From: Roseobacter sp.
Lineage (GTDB): Bacteria > Pseudomonadota > Alphaproteobacteria > Rhodobacterales > Rhodobacteraceae
Length of the DNA: 39,770 nucleotides
Reading direction: 5' to 3'
Assembly: GCA_018500125.2 (NCBI GenBank)
Contig: JAHBAM020000028.1
Span: 1-39,770 of the forward strand
Position numbers and translations under genes: made by a program. Positions 24,912 to 36,916 of the stretch are shown here, one piece after another. Positions within the stretch are counted from its first letter, which is position 1. The number at the start of each line of letters is the position of its first letter. Under the pieces are notes generated by a model. The model worked only from the letters and a program-made list of their open reading frames with translations. It was not told where the DNA came from and did not search any database.

Positions 24912-26441
24912 TCAGGTGAGCAGAAAATAAGCCGCGATGGCCGTAACCCCGGCACTGAGAAGGGCGGTCAAACCGATCTTCAGGCCCATCCGCGAGGGGG
25001 TAGGCTCAGGTTCTGGTGCGGCTTGGGCTGCGAGGGCCTTTTCCACGAGACCAGGCAAGCGGGGGCCAAAACGCGCCACAACCCGCAGGGTTTTCACAAG
25101 ATCATTTGCAAGAGCACGAGGCCCAAGAGCGCTTTTGATATAATCTTCAACGATCGGATGGGCGACGTCCCAGATATTGAGCTGAGGGCTGAGACTGCGC
25201 GCAACGCCTTCCACCACAACCATGGTGCGTTGCAGCAAGATAAGCTCTGTGCGCGTTTCCATTCCGAACCGCTCGGTCACTTCAAACAGGTAGCTCAACA
25301 GTTTTCCCATCGAGATACGTGAGGCATCCATGCCAAAGATCGGCTCTCCCACAGCGCGCAGGGCGCGTGCAAACTCGTCAACATCGCGGTCTGCGGGGAC
25401 ATAGCCGGCCTCGAAATGCACCTCGGCGACGCGTTTGTAATCGCGCTTTATAAACCCGTAGAGGATTTCGGCATAAACACGGCGCGTATAGTCGTCGATA
25501 TGCCCCATGATACCGAAGTCAAAGGCAATGATATCGCCGTTTGGCGCGACTTTAAGGTTGCCTTGGTGCATATCGGCATGAAAAAAACCGTCTCGCAGGG
25601 CATGGTTCAGAAAGAGCTGAAGGACGCGCGTGCCCAGCTCGTCACGGTTTAGCCCGAGCCTGTCGATCGCGTCGTTGTCGCCGAGCGGAACGCCCTCTGC
25701 CCAACTCATGGTCATGACGTGGCGGCTGGAGTGCTCCCAGATGATTTTGGGCAAAGCGAAGCCGGCATCGTCTTTGGTATTGGCTGCGAATTCACTCGCC
25801 GAAGCACTTTCAAGGCGCAGGTCCAGCTCTCCCTTCACAACGCCTTCAAAGTGCTCGATCACATCGCGCGGCTTGAGGCGGCGCGCGCCGGGGCTGAAGA
25901 CTTCTATGAAGTTTGCGACGAAATAAAAAACATCGATATCGCGTTGAAAGGCCCGTTCGATCTTGGGGCGCAGCACTTTCACAGCAACGGTTTCGCCGGT
26001 TTCGCGAAGGCGCGCTTTGTGCACTTGGGCGATAGAGGCTGCGGCCACAGGCTCGCTGAAGTCTTCAAAGACGGCTTCGAGTGGCTGGCCAAGGTCCGCT
26101 TCGATCATCTGTTTGGCGGCAGACGTCGGGAAGGGGGGCAGCTTGTCTTGCAAGATGCGCAGCTGAACTGCGAGATCCTCGCCCACAAGGTCGGGGCGGG
26201 TGCTGAGCACTTGTCCGAACTTGATATAGGCCGGCCCCAGAGCCGAGAGGGCGCGTGCGGGCGGCGGCAGCGCAAGATCGCCGCGTTTGCCAATCCACTG
26301 GAACGGCCAGACGAGCGAGCGCGCGAGAATACGAAGCGGGCGGGGCGCGTCAAAGGCTTCAAGCACAACGGGCATTGCCCCTGTGCGCTCAAGCGTGGCG
26401 CCCATCCGGATCATCCGGATGATATTGTGCGGGCCCTTCAA
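24912..26441 (-). CDS. ubiB: UbiB, ABC1/ADCK atypical kinase for ubiquinone synthesis
   Basis: A 509-residue ABC1-family protein required for ubiquinone biosynthesis. The family KxGQ motif is seen in [16 protein letters not shown], the alanine-rich loop replacing the usual P-loop in [11 protein letters not shown], the metal-binding region in HADMHQGNL and [10 protein letters not shown], and one or two C-terminal hydrophobic segments ([19 protein letters not shown]) that anchor it to the membrane. It was formerly called a 2-polyprenylphenol hydroxylase, but the kinase-like fold suggests an accessory ATPase role. The ATG overlaps the ubiE stop by 4 bp, so the two are co-translated. Confidence 0.95.
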   Translation of the reverse strand: MKGPHNIIRMIRMGATLERTGAMPVVLEAFDAPRPLRILARSLVWPFQWIGKRGDLALPPPARALSALGPAYIKFGQVLSTRPDLVGEDLAVQLRILQDKLPPFPTSAAKQMIEADLGQPLEAVFEDFSEPVAAASIAQVHKARLRETGETVAVKVLRPKIERAFQRDIDVFYFVANFIEVFSPGARRLKPRDVIEHFEGVVKGELDLRLESASASEFAANTKDDAGFALPKIIWEHSSRHVMTMSWAEGVPLGDNDAIDRLGLNRDELGTRVLQLFLNHALRDGFFHADMHQGNLKVAPNGDIIAFDFGIMGHIDDYTRRVYAEILYGFIKRDYKRVAEVHFEAGYVPADRDVDEFARALRAVGEPIFGMDASRISMGKLLSYLFEVTERFGMETRTELILLQRTMVVVEGVARSLSPQLNIWDVAHPIVEDYIKSALGPRALANDLVKTLRVVARFGPRLPGLVEKALAAQAAPEPEPTPSRMGLKIGLTALLSAGVTAIAAYFLLT

Positions 26442-27181
26442 ATCTTCCAGCCTGAATGAAGCGCGGCAATACCGAGGCTCAGATTGCGATAGCTTGCGTT
26501 TTCAAAGCCCGCATCTTTGATCATCTGTAAGAAGGTGTCTTGGTCGGGAAAGCGGCGGATCGACTCGACAAGGTATTGATAGCTGTCCTTGTCGCCAGCA
26601 ATGGCTTCGCCAAGGCGTGGAATAATGTTGAACGAATAAAGGTCATAGGCCTTTTGCATCAGATCGTTCGGGATCTGGCTGAACTCAAGGACCATAAGCC
26701 TCCCACCCGGACGCAACACGCGGAACGCCTCTGCAAGGGCCTCTTGGGGGCGGGTCACATTCCTGATTCCAAACGAGATGGTGTAAACATCAAAGCTGTT
26801 GTCAGGGAAGGGCAGCGCCATTGCGTCACCGACAACCCAGCTCAACTTGCGCGCCATTTGCTCGGCTTCGGCGCGTTTGCGCCCTTCAATGAGCATGGGT
26901 TCTGTCAAGTCACAGACAACTGCCTCGGCTTCGCCCGCGCGCGCCAGAAACCGGAAGGATATGTCGCCTGTGCCGCCCGCGACATCGAGCAATCTTTGCC
27001 CCGCGCGCGGCGCCAGCCAATCCATCATAGCATCTTTCCACAGGCGGTGGATCCCGAGGCTCATCGCGTCGTTCATCACGTCGTATTTGGACGCAACAGA
27101 GCCGAAGATACCTTGAACGCGTCCCGCTTTTTCTGACTCCGGGACGGTTTGAAAGCCGAAATGTGTAGTTTTCTCTGACAT
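26438..27181 (-). CDS. ubiE: UbiE, demethyl(mena/ubi)quinone C-methyltransferase
   Basis: A 247-residue SAM-dependent methyltransferase that C-methylates the quinone ring in ubiquinone (and menaquinone) synthesis. The SAM motif [16 protein letters not shown] and the UbiE/COQ5 signatures [18 protein letters not shown] and [14 protein letters not shown] are present. I chose ATG 27181 ([10 protein letters not shown]), which gives normal length; an in-frame start 24 codons upstream would be unusual and would reach into the divergent mutM promoter. First gene of ubiE-ubiB, divergent from mutM. Confidence 0.96.
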   Translation of the reverse strand: MSEKTTHFGFQTVPESEKAGRVQGIFGSVASKYDVMNDAMSLGIHRLWKDAMMDWLAPRAGQRLLDVAGGTGDISFRFLARAGEAEAVVCDLTEPMLIEGRKRAEAEQMARKLSWVVGDAMALPFPDNSFDVYTISFGIRNVTRPQEALAEAFRVLRPGGRLMVLEFSQIPNDLMQKAYDLYSFNIIPRLGEAIAGDKDSYQYLVESIRRFPDQDTFLQMIKDAGFENASYRNLSLGIAALHSGWKI

Positions 27182-27276
27182 GGGCCTTGCCGTTTGCTGT
27201 GCTCCCTTCTCATATAGTGCCGAAGTGATGCGCACAATGCGCTGAAATGGCACGAAAAGAGCAAAGCGAGCAGCCC

Positions 27277-28128
27277 ATGCCCGAACTTCCCGAAGTCGAA
27301 ACCGTGATGCGGGGCCTTGCGCCTTCTATGGAAGGGGTTCGGATTGCAAAGGTTGATGTCAATCGTCCTGATTTGCGCTGGCCGTTTCCCGAGCGGATGG
27401 CAGAGCGGCTCAAGGGGCAGGTCATTTTGCGGCTGCGGCGGCGCTCCAAGTATATCCTTGCTGATCTGAGCAATGGAGAATCACTTCTCATTCATTTGGG
27501 TATGTCAGGGCGGATGACTGTTTCGGGCGATCCTCTCGGGCAGTTTGTGCATGAGCACCCGCACCTTGAGAAGCACGATCATGTGATCATCTGGATGGAT
27601 GGCGGCGCCCGGATTGCCTTTAACGATCCGCGCCGGTTCGGAGCGATGGATTTGTTGCCCACCGAGACGGCCGAAAGCCACCCGCTTTTGGCCAAGCTCG
27701 GGCCAGAGCCTTTGGGCAATACGTTTTCGGAAAGCTATCTGGCCGAGGCGCTTTCCGGGCGGCGGACGCCGATGAAATCCGCGTTGCTGGACCAGCGGAT
27801 TATTGCGGGGCTTGGCAATATATATGTTTGTGAAGTGCTTCATAAAACTGGGATTTCTCCAACGCGACTGGCGGGGCAGGTGAGCCGCGCGCGATTGAAC
27901 AGGGTCGTGCCTGCTGTGCGGGATGTGCTTGAAACAGCAATCGCTGCGGGCGGCTCTTCTTTGAAAGACTTCAAACAGGCAAATGGCGAGCTTGGATATT
28001 TTCAGCACCAATTCAACGTCTATGACAAAGAGGGCGCGGACTGTCAGACAGCAGACTGCACGGGGGTGATCCGGCGGATCGTCCAGTCTGGACGTTCGAC
28101 CTTCTACTGCCCGCTGTGTCAAAGATAG
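27277..28128 (+). CDS. mutM: formamidopyrimidine-DNA glycosylase MutM (Fpg)
   Basis: A 283-residue bifunctional glycosylase/AP lyase excising 8-oxoguanine and ring-opened purines. After Met removal, Pro2 is the nucleophile and Glu3 the acid ([13 protein letters not shown]); Lys58 in SKYIL corresponds to the phosphate-contacting lysine; the C-terminal zinc finger is visible as DCQTADC and FYCPLCQR. The start must be ATG 27277, since any N-terminal extension would bury the catalytic proline; the upstream in-frame ATG at 27247 is therefore rejected. Confidence 0.97.
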   Translation: MPELPEVETVMRGLAPSMEGVRIAKVDVNRPDLRWPFPERMAERLKGQVILRLRRRSKYILADLSNGESLLIHLGMSGRMTVSGDPLGQFVHEHPHLEKHDHVIIWMDGGARIAFNDPRRFGAMDLLPTETAESHPLLAKLGPEPLGNTFSESYLAEALSGRRTPMKSALLDQRIIAGLGNIYVCEVLHKTGISPTRLAGQVSRARLNRVVPAVRDVLETAIAAGGSSLKDFKQANGELGYFQHQFNVYDKEGADCQTADCTGVIRRIVQSGRSTFYCPLCQR

Positions 28129-28152
28129 CTTGAACCATGCGACAGGAATGAT

Positions 28153-28971
28153 ATGGAAACGGCTCTGAGTGAAACAAGCGAAAGCGACCATCACATGGCT
28201 TTTGAGACGATCATCGTCGACGTGGAAGACCACATTGCCCTTATCCGCCTAAACCGCCCTGACGCGCTCAATGCGCTCAATGCAGAGCTGCTAACGGAGC
28301 TTGTCGAGGCGCTGAAAGACGCGCAGACAAACGATAAAGTGCGCTGCATCGTCATCACAGGCAGCGAGAAAGCCTTCGCCGCGGGGGCTGACATCAAAAT
28401 GATGAGCGAAAAGAGCTTTGTGGATGTATTTACAGAAGATCTCTTTACGCCTGAAAGCCATGAGATAGCGCGGATCCGCAAACCGATTATCGCAGCCGTT
28501 TCTGGCTATGCGCTGGGCGGCGGATGCGAGCTTGCGATGATGTGCGATTTTATCATCTGTTCGGATACGGCCAAATTTGGACAGCCCGAGATCAACCTTG
28601 GCGTTATGGCGGGCCTCGGTGGCACGCAACGTCTGACAAGAGCGATCGGCAAGGCGAAGTCTATGGACATGAACCTCACCGGGCGCTTTATGGACGCTGA
28701 AGAAGCCGAGCGCGCCGGGCTTGTGAGCCGTGTCGTGCCTGCCAAAGAACTGATGAAGGAAGCGATGAGTGCCGCCGCGAAGATTGCCGAGAAGTCGATG
28801 ATCACGGCGATGGCTGTCAAAGAGGCAACGAACCGCTCTTTTGAGATGACATTGAACGAAGGGCTGCTCTTTGAGCGCCGCGTCTTCCACTCGCTTTTTG
28901 CGACCGAGGACCAGAAAGAAGGCATGGCCGCGTTCAGCGAAAAACGTCAGCCGCAGTTCCGCGACAGATAA
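28153..28971 (+). CDS. enoyl-CoA hydratase (crotonase family)
   Basis: A 272-residue crotonase-family hydratase adding water to 2-enoyl-CoA in fatty-acid or amino-acid catabolism. Oxyanion-hole segments [11 protein letters not shown] and [13 protein letters not shown] are visible, the catalytic glutamates lie in GGCELA and GQPEINLG, and [10 protein letters not shown] is the typical N-terminal block. The start is ambiguous: ATG 28153 has AGGA five bases upstream, whereas ATG 28195 (MAFETI, 258 residues) matches the usual family N-terminus but has no ribosome-binding site. It lies between mutM and rpsT, a common order in Rhodobacteraceae. Confidence 0.93.
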   Translation: METALSETSESDHHMAFETIIVDVEDHIALIRLNRPDALNALNAELLTELVEALKDAQTNDKVRCIVITGSEKAFAAGADIKMMSEKSFVDVFTEDLFTPESHEIARIRKPIIAAVSGYALGGGCELAMMCDFIICSDTAKFGQPEINLGVMAGLGGTQRLTRAIGKAKSMDMNLTGRFMDAEEAERAGLVSRVVPAKELMKEAMSAAAKIAEKSMITAMAVKEATNRSFEMTLNEGLLFERRVFHSLFATEDQKEGMAAFSEKRQPQFRDR

Positions 28972-28980
28972 GCTCTGGTT

Positions 28981-29030
28981 TGGCCGATATATAAGGGTTT
29001 GCATTTGCAGCAAACTCACGTATACGGCCA
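28981..29030 (+). repeat. nested inverted repeats upstream of rpsT
   Basis: An inner pair GTTTGC (28997-29002) / GCAAAC (29010-29015) sits symmetrically inside an outer pair TGGCCG (28981-28986) / CGGCCA (29025-29030), with AT-rich spacers of 10 and 9 bp. It lies ten bases after the enoyl-CoA hydratase stop and about 110 bp before the S20 start. No U-run follows, so a terminator is not favoured; a protein-binding site or structured leader is possible. Confidence 0.5.
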
Positions 29031-29139
29031 GCCAATATATGCGCGTGCAGCCCGCTCTGGCTAGAATCACCACTTCGGTGTCGGCTATTGGGTGCAGTGC
29101 GTTTTAACGAAATAACATAACCGAACCGAGGTCTCTCAC

Positions 29140-29403
29140 ATGGCAAATTCGCCCCAAGCAAAAAAACGCGCTCGTCAAAACGAAGCACGCTTCGCTGTAA
29201 ACAAAGCGCGCCGTTCACGTATCCGCACATATCTTCGCAAAGTTGAGGAAGCGATTGCTTCTGGCGACAAGGACGCGGCAGCCGCAGCGCTTCGCGCGGC
29301 ACAGCCCGAGCTGATGCGCGGCGTCACAAAAGGCGTTTTCCATAAGAACACAGCAGCGCGCAAAATGTCACGCCTGACATCACGCGTTAAGGCGCTCGGC
29401 TAA
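29140..29403 (+). CDS. rpsT: 30S ribosomal protein S20
   Basis: An 87-residue S20, binding 16S rRNA in the body of the small subunit. It starts [18 protein letters not shown] and ends [14 protein letters not shown], very basic and helical, as in all bacterial S20. It is monocistronic, with GAGG before the ATG, and is followed by a classical intrinsic terminator. Its position just upstream of dnaA is typical of Rhodobacterales. Confidence 0.98.
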   Translation: MANSPQAKKRARQNEARFAVNKARRSRIRTYLRKVEEAIASGDKDAAAAALRAAQPELMRGVTKGVFHKNTAARKMSRLTSRVKALG

Positions 29404-29429
29404 GATCCAGCGCTCTTTTGACAGTTTGA

Positions 29430-29458
29430 CGGCGCTCCATTCGGGGCGCCGTTTTTTG
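29430..29458 (+). terminator. intrinsic terminator of rpsT
   Basis: A 9-bp stem (29430-29438 with 29443-29451, one G.T wobble, loop ATTC) is followed directly by TTTTTTGTTTTTT. A second, weaker hairpin CGGGC/GCCCG at 29479-29494 with CTTTTT about eight bases later follows as a possible backup. Confidence 0.9.
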
Positions 29459-29813
29459 TTTTTTCCAGTGTTTTCAAACGGGCAAAAAAGCCCGCGGGAT
29501 TCTTTTTGACGGAATCGAGAGTCAAGCGTGAAGATCAGTTGCTTGGCCGCCCAGCATATTGCTAATTTCAGTTCAGCGATTCACCTCGCTTTGGGGGGAT
29601 AGACCGAATCTTGGCTTTGCAAAACAAGCCGGAACTTCATTTGCGGTCATATGTCCAAAGGGTAAAACAACATAAAATGCCACAGCCGGCTTTAGCGGGT
29701 TAACTGTGTTGTTTTGATTGGGGAATGCTCGTTTAGGAGCCCTGCTGCAAGGGCCCAGATGATATTTTTTGATGTTGGCTCAATTTGGGCTATTGGGACG
29801 AAACGGGACAAAA
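29459..29813. other. rpsT-dnaA intergenic region
   Basis: About 350 bp upstream of dnaA hold its promoter region, but no convincing -35/-10 pair could be fixed by eye. It contains the weak second terminator hairpin (29479-29494) and a small GCCCT/AGGGC hairpin near 29739-29754. No DnaA box close to TTATCCACA was seen, so there is no evidence that this is the replication origin. No small gene or tRNA was recognised. Confidence 0.6.
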
Positions 29814-31184
29814 ATGACAGATGAACAGTGGGGTGTGCTGCAAGGCAACCTTTTGAAAGCCGTTGGCAAGAACAACTATGCAAGCTGGATTGAACCGCTG
29901 GCTTTTGACGATCTTCGCGACGGTGTTGCAACCTTCAATGTCCCGACGACCTTTCTTGGAAACTACGTAAAGCAAAATTTTGGCGACCAGATTCTGTATC
30001 AGATGATGGGGCTTGGCCTGAATGTGTCCCGTGTGCGTTTTATTGTTGCGGCACAATCGCCCAATGCCGCAAACCAGCCTTTGGATAAATCAGATGGCGC
30101 CGCCGCACTGCCGGAGGCCGCACCTCAAAAGCGCGATACGCCAATCGCAGCCGCGCCTTTGGATCCGAAATTCACCTTCTCCAATTTTGTTGTGGGCAAG
30201 CCAAACGAGCTGGCCCATGCTGCCGCCAAACGCGTGGCGGAAGGTGGCCCTGTGACGTTCAACCCGCTGTTTTTATATGGTGGTGTCGGGCTTGGTAAGA
30301 CGCACCTGATGCACGCCATTGCATGGGATCTTCAAACCAGTCGCCCTGATCTCAATGTGGTCTATCTCTCTGCCGAGCAGTTCATGTATCGTTTTGTTCA
30401 GGCGCTGCGCGACCGCAAGATGATGGATTTCAAGGAGCTGTTCCGCTCGGTTGATGTGCTTATGGTTGATGACGTGCAGTTTATTGCGGGCAAAGACAGC
30501 ACGCAGGAAGAGTTTTTCCATACGTTCAACGCGCTGGTCGACCAGCGCAAACAGATCATTATCTCGGCAGACCGTGCCCCCGGTGAGATCAAGGACCTCG
30601 AAGAGCGGATCAAAAGCCGCTTGCAATGCGGTCTGGTGGTGGATTTGCACCCGACAGATTACGAGCTACGGCTTGGTATCCTTCAGTCAAAAGTCGAAGT
30701 GCAGCAGGCGCAATATCCCGAGCTATCGCTGGATGCGGGTGTGCTTGAGTTTCTGGCGCATCGCATCAGCACGAATGTGCGCGTGCTCGAAGGCGCTCTG
30801 ACACGGTTGTTTGCCTTTGCCTCGCTCGTTGGCCGCCCGATCACGCTCGAGTTGGCGCAAGACTGCTTGGCCGACGTGCTGCGCAACTCCGAGCGCAAGA
30901 TTTCGGTCGAGGAAATTCAGCGCAAAGTCTCGGAGCATTACAATATCCGGTTGAGCGATATGATCGGCCCCAAGCGTGTGCGCACATATGCGCGCCCGCG
31001 TCAGGTTGCTATGTATCTTTGCAAACAGCTGACAAGCCGCTCTCTTCCCGAGATTGGCCGCTGCTTTGGCGGACGTGATCATACGACGATCATGTATGGC
31101 GTGCGCAAAATCGAAGATATGCGCGCTCAGGACGGGCAGCTCGCTGAAGATATAGAGATTCTGCGCCGCATTCTGGAAGCGTGA
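29814..31184 (+). CDS. dnaA: chromosomal replication initiator DnaA
   Basis: A 456-residue DnaA that opens the replication origin. Domain I (residues 1 to about 80) is followed by a short linker, then the AAA+ domain with Walker A GGVGLGKT at 156-163 and Walker B in DVLMVDDVQFI, then the C-terminal DNA-binding domain with RPRQVAMYLCKQLT and the signature GGRDHTTIMYG. ATG 29814 is chosen because it gives the normal N-terminus (MTDEQWGVLQ); a start 15 codons upstream is less likely. It is followed after 121 bp by dnaN. Confidence 0.98.
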   Translation: MTDEQWGVLQGNLLKAVGKNNYASWIEPLAFDDLRDGVATFNVPTTFLGNYVKQNFGDQILYQMMGLGLNVSRVRFIVAAQSPNAANQPLDKSDGAAALPEAAPQKRDTPIAAAPLDPKFTFSNFVVGKPNELAHAAAKRVAEGGPVTFNPLFLYGGVGLGKTHLMHAIAWDLQTSRPDLNVVYLSAEQFMYRFVQALRDRKMMDFKELFRSVDVLMVDDVQFIAGKDSTQEEFFHTFNALVDQRKQIIISADRAPGEIKDLEERIKSRLQCGLVVDLHPTDYELRLGILQSKVEVQQAQYPELSLDAGVLEFLAHRISTNVRVLEGALTRLFAFASLVGRPITLELAQDCLADVLRNSERKISVEEIQRKVSEHYNIRLSDMIGPKRVRTYARPRQVAMYLCKQLTSRSLPEIGRCFGGRDHTTIMYGVRKIEDMRAQDGQLAEDIEILRRILEA

Positions 31185-31305
31185 GCCAGAGCGGGGGCCT
31201 AGGCGCTTGACGCCTTTGGCTTTCCAGTGGACAACACAAGAAAGAACTTGAGTTGACTGGGGGATGGGCTAGTTTGTTCGTCCCGCCAGCACAGAGGAGC
31301 TAGGG

Positions 31306-32424
31306 ATGAAGTTTAGCATAGAGCGCGCCGCACTTTTGAAAGCTGTGGCACAAGCACAGTCAGTCGTAGAGCGCCGCAACACGATCCCTATTTTGGCGAA
31401 TGTGCTGATTGAGGCCCAAGACAGCGATGTGCGCTTCCGCGCCACGGACCTTGATATTGAAGTGGTGGATCGCGCTGATGCACAGGTCGAGCGGGCGGGG
31501 GCGACGACTGTCTCTGCCGTGCTGCTGCACGAGATCGTTCGCAAGCTGCCGGATGGCGCGCTTGTGACGCTGACTGACGATGGCGCGAAAGGCCGGTTGA
31601 CTGTCGAGGCGGGGCGCTCGAATTTCTCTTTGGCGACTTTGCCGAAAGAAGACTTTCCTGTGATGGCGACATCCGAATACAGCTCAAACTTTTCTGCGCC
31701 GGCCGCCATGCTGCGCCGCCTGTTTGACAAGTCCAAGTTTGCGATTTCGACCGAAGAGACGCGCTACTATCTCAACGGTGTGTATATGCATATCTCCGAT
31801 GCGGAGGGTGGAAAAGTGCTGCGCTGTGTGGCGACGGACGGTCACCGCCTTGCGCGGATTGATGCTGAGCTGCCGCCTGGTGCGGCAGAGATGCCCGGTG
31901 TGATTGTGCCGCGCAAAACCGTCGGAGAGCTGCGCAAGCTGCTGGAGGATGACGAGGCCAAGATTGCTGTGTCTGTGAGCGAGACAAAGATCCGCTTTGC
32001 GACGCCCGATATCACGCTGACATCCAAGGTCATTGACGGAACATTCCCGGATTACACCCGGGTGATCCCGCAGGGCAATACGCGCAAGCTCGAGGTTGAT
32101 GCTGCCGAGTTTGCCAAGGCTGTTGACCGTGTGGCAACTGTGTCGTCAGAGCGCTCGCGCGCTGTGAAGCTGACCCTTGCCGAAGACAAGCTGATCTTGT
32201 CGGTCAATGCGCCGGACAGTGGCGCGGCTGAAGAAGAACTGGCTGTCGCCTATGGTGACGAGCGCCTCGAAATCGGCTTTAACGCCAAGTATTTGCTCGA
32301 AATTGCCAATCAGGTGGACCGGGAAAACGCGGTGTTTATGTTCAACTCTTCGGGTGATCCGACGTTGATGCGCGAAGGCAATGATACATCGGCTGTTTAC
32401 GTCGTGATGCCCATGCGCGTTTGA
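31306..32424 (+). CDS. dnaN: DNA polymerase III beta subunit (sliding clamp)
   Basis: A 372-residue beta clamp, which encircles DNA as a dimer and tethers polymerase III. The N-terminal MKFSIERAALLKAVAQAQSV, the RRNTIPILANVLIEA segment and the C-terminal YVVMPMRV are diagnostic, and the three-domain length is normal. GAGGAG precedes the ATG. The gap to dnaA contains a short AGGCG/CGCCT hairpin (31201-31215) and a possible weak TTGAGT/TAGTTT promoter, so dnaN may be transcribed separately as well as from dnaA. recF follows after 21 bp. Confidence 0.98.
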   Translation: MKFSIERAALLKAVAQAQSVVERRNTIPILANVLIEAQDSDVRFRATDLDIEVVDRADAQVERAGATTVSAVLLHEIVRKLPDGALVTLTDDGAKGRLTVEAGRSNFSLATLPKEDFPVMATSEYSSNFSAPAAMLRRLFDKSKFAISTEETRYYLNGVYMHISDAEGGKVLRCVATDGHRLARIDAELPPGAAEMPGVIVPRKTVGELRKLLEDDEAKIAVSVSETKIRFATPDITLTSKVIDGTFPDYTRVIPQGNTRKLEVDAAEFAKAVDRVATVSSERSRAVKLTLAEDKLILSVNAPDSGAAEEELAVAYGDERLEIGFNAKYLLEIANQVDRENAVFMFNSSGDPTLMREGNDTSAVYVVMPMRV

Positions 32425-32445
32425 GCTTTGGCGGGGTAGGCACGC

Positions 32446-33549
32446 ATGGCTTCGCTTGCCCTCACCAAGCTCAGGCTGTCCCATTTTCGCTCCCATAAGG
32501 CTGCGCAGCTTGACGTTGATGCGCGGCCTCTGGCTATTTTCGGAGCCAATGGGGCAGGGAAAACCAATATTCTGGAAGCGGTGTCGCTGTTTTCTCCGGG
32601 GCGCGGAATGCGGCGCGCGTCGGCTCGGGATATGGCCAAGCGTCCTGAGGATATCGGCTGGAAACTGTCAGGGCTGATCGAGCAGGACGGACGCTCTTTT
32701 GAGGTCGACACCAGCTCGGAAGACGGCGCGGCGCGCTCTGTGCGTATTGATGAGAAGGCTGCCGCCCAGACGGCGCTTGGACGGATCGCGCGGGTTGTTT
32801 GGCTGATCCCGTCTATGGACCGGCTCTGGATCGAAGGAGCCGACGGGCGGCGACGGTTTCTGGACCGGATGAGCATGAGCTTTTTCCCCGACCATTCCGA
32901 CCTTTCGCTTGAGTATGAAAAGGCCATGCGGGAACGCAACAGGCTGTTGAAGGCCGAGGTGCGTGATACGCATTGGTATGCGGCGCTTGAGGCGAAGATG
33001 GCCCAGAGCGGAGCGGGCATTCATGCCAATCGGGTTGCGACACTCAGCCGGCTTCGCACGGCGCAGGACGGGGCGGAGACGGCCTTTCCGTCGGCTGATC
33101 TGGAGCTTGTGCAGAGCGAAGGCGGGATGCCTGAAACAGAGCCCGATCTTGCCGAGGCATTGAGCGAAAGCCGGTTTCGGGATATGGCCGCCGGACGTGC
33201 CCTTGTGGGGCCGCATCGCTCTGATTTATATGGTGTTTTTGCGGCAAAGGGCGTGCCTGCGAAAGACTGTTCGACGGGGGAGCAGAAAGCGCTTTTGATC
33301 TCGCTGATCCTTGCGAATGCGCGGGCCTTGAAGGCAGATGTCGGGGCGCCACCGATTGTGCTTCTGGATGAGGTAGCGGCGCATCTTGATGCGAACCGGC
33401 GGGCGGCGCTTTATGACGAGATCTGCGCCTTGGGTGCGCAGGCGTGGATGACCGGAACGGGGCCAGAGCTTTTTGCCGAATTGGGCGATCGTGCGCAGCA
33501 TATCGAAGTGCTGGAGGGCGCCGAGGCGTCACGGCTGATCATGCGGTGA
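32446..33549 (+). CDS. recF: DNA replication/repair protein RecF
   Basis: A 367-residue SMC-like ATPase that loads RecA at gaps with RecO and RecR. Walker A GANGAGKT is at residues 33-40, the signature-like STGEQKALLISLILANA motif lies late in the protein, and Walker B is PPIVLLDEVAAHLD. Length is normal. It closely follows dnaN as in most bacteria. Its 3' end overlaps the convergent small membrane ORF by 21 bp. Confidence 0.97.
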   Translation: MASLALTKLRLSHFRSHKAAQLDVDARPLAIFGANGAGKTNILEAVSLFSPGRGMRRASARDMAKRPEDIGWKLSGLIEQDGRSFEVDTSSEDGAARSVRIDEKAAAQTALGRIARVVWLIPSMDRLWIEGADGRRRFLDRMSMSFFPDHSDLSLEYEKAMRERNRLLKAEVRDTHWYAALEAKMAQSGAGIHANRVATLSRLRTAQDGAETAFPSADLELVQSEGGMPETEPDLAEALSESRFRDMAAGRALVGPHRSDLYGVFAAKGVPAKDCSTGEQKALLISLILANARALKADVGAPPIVLLDEVAAHLDANRRAALYDEICALGAQAWMTGTGPELFAELGDRAQHIEVLEGAEASRLIMR

Positions 33550-33801
33550 GCGCTTGCGCTGCCATGTTTGATAGGCCCATTGCGCGCAAACGACAAAGAG
33601 GCCAATGGCAAAGACCGGCTCAAAGAGATGGGCGATATAGGCGTAATGACCTCGCCCCATAAGGAAGGCAAACACAGCGACATTTGCACCGCAAAAGAGC
33701 AGCGCCTCCAAGGGAGACCAGAGGATTTTGTCCTGTGGCCTCTCGGGCTTGAACGAGGAGCTGTCTTTGGCGTGAAGATGTGAAGCGGTTTGATTTTTCA
33801 T
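33529..33801 (-). CDS. small predicted two-helix membrane protein (hypothetical)
   Basis: A 90-residue frame with two hydrophobic stretches, LEALLFCGANVAVFAFLMG and FEPVFAIGLFVVCAQWAYQTW, a basic C-terminus (QRKRSP) and a hydrophilic N-terminus. I recognise no family. The composition is that of a real membrane protein rather than an antisense shadow, and it fills the gap between recF and gyrB. No strong ribosome-binding site is visible at ATG 33801; a GTG seven codons upstream is possible. It is convergent with recF. Confidence 0.5.
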   Translation of the reverse strand: MKNQTASHLHAKDSSSFKPERPQDKILWSPLEALLFCGANVAVFAFLMGRGHYAYIAHLFEPVFAIGLFVVCAQWAYQTWQRKRSPHDQP

Positions 33802-33958
33802 GTGGCAAAGCTCGCAGATCACTGTGCCAAAGAGCGGTAAAGACCGTGGCGAAACTGTGAACTTTCGAGCGGATTTGCGATAATCCGGCGCGTCTATCGG
33901 CTTTGTGGCGCTGATTGGTCGGGACTAGGCTGTGAGGCCCAAAATATAGCGGTTGAGC

Positions 33959-33987
33959 GTGACAACCTCCCCTATAACAAGTATAAA
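33959..33987 (+). promoter_or_regulatory. candidate sigma-70-type promoter of gyrB
   Basis: GTGACA (33959-33964) and TATAAA (33982-33987) are separated by exactly 17 bp and lie about 30 bp before the gyrB start. The match is by eye only; no operator was recognised. Confidence 0.45.
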
Positions 33988-34015
33988 ATGACAAAATCGC
34001 AAAGGAAGCGTGTGA

Positions 34016-36433
<2,418 letters not shown>

Positions 36434-36455
36434 GAGCGTTAGAGAAGGATCAAGG

Positions 36456-36484
36456 CCCGGATTTTGCACGAAATCCGGGTCTTT
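36456..36484 (+). terminator. gyrB terminator
   Basis: CCCGGATTT at 36456-36464 and AAATCCGGG at 36471-36479 form a perfect 9-bp stem with a 6-nt loop followed by TCTTTT, 22 bp after the gyrB stop. Because DUF2794 ends just beyond it on the other strand, the hairpin may serve both genes. Confidence 0.85.
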
Positions 36485-36493
36485 TCGGGCCTC

Positions 36494-36832
36494 TCAATCG
36501 GCCACTGCGCGGATCAGTTTGCGCTCGAGGACGCGCAGGACAGACTTGAGATCGTGACCGCGTTTGAGCACCTGACCATTCAGGCCGATGACGCAATATT
36601 GCCCTTGTTTGAGGCGCAGTTTCGGGTGCTTTTCGATACGGTAGAGCGGGTTTTCCGCGGTCCGGCGAAAGACCGAAAAGACAGCGCAATCCTTGAGGCA
36701 GGAAATACCGTAATCGCGCCATTCGCCCGCCGCGACCATACGGCCATAGAGGCCGAGAATAAGCGACAGCTCGGTGCGGTGGAAGGCGACCTGTGAGCGT
36801 ATTGGCAGGGGCGTATGGGAGGCCATAGTCAT
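36494..36832 (-). CDS. DUF2794 domain-containing protein
   Basis: A 112-residue small soluble protein matching DUF2794 (FHRTELSLILGLYGRMVAAG, EWRDYGISCLKDCAVFSVFRR, YRIEKHPKL, LKRGHDLKSVLRVLERK). The function of the family is unknown. AGG lies eight bases before ATG 36832. It is convergent with gyrB; its upstream region carries a TTAACCAT motif and the phased GTGCAC array. Confidence 0.88.
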   Translation of the reverse strand: MTMASHTPLPIRSQVAFHRTELSLILGLYGRMVAAGEWRDYGISCLKDCAVFSVFRRTAENPLYRIEKHPKLRLKQGQYCVIGLNGQVLKRGHDLKSVLRVLERKLIRAVAD

Positions 36833-36916
36833 GGCTCTAGCCTGCCGCTGTTTTCAGCCCGAATCAAGCCCCGCGTTGAAATGGTTAACGGGGGTGATTC
36901 GGGGGGGGTGATATGT

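Noticed and set aside
29404-29813. The gap upstream of dnaA as the chromosomal origin.
   Set aside because: No cluster of DnaA boxes, no obvious AT-rich unwinding element with repeats, and alphaproteobacterial origins are often not next to dnaA.
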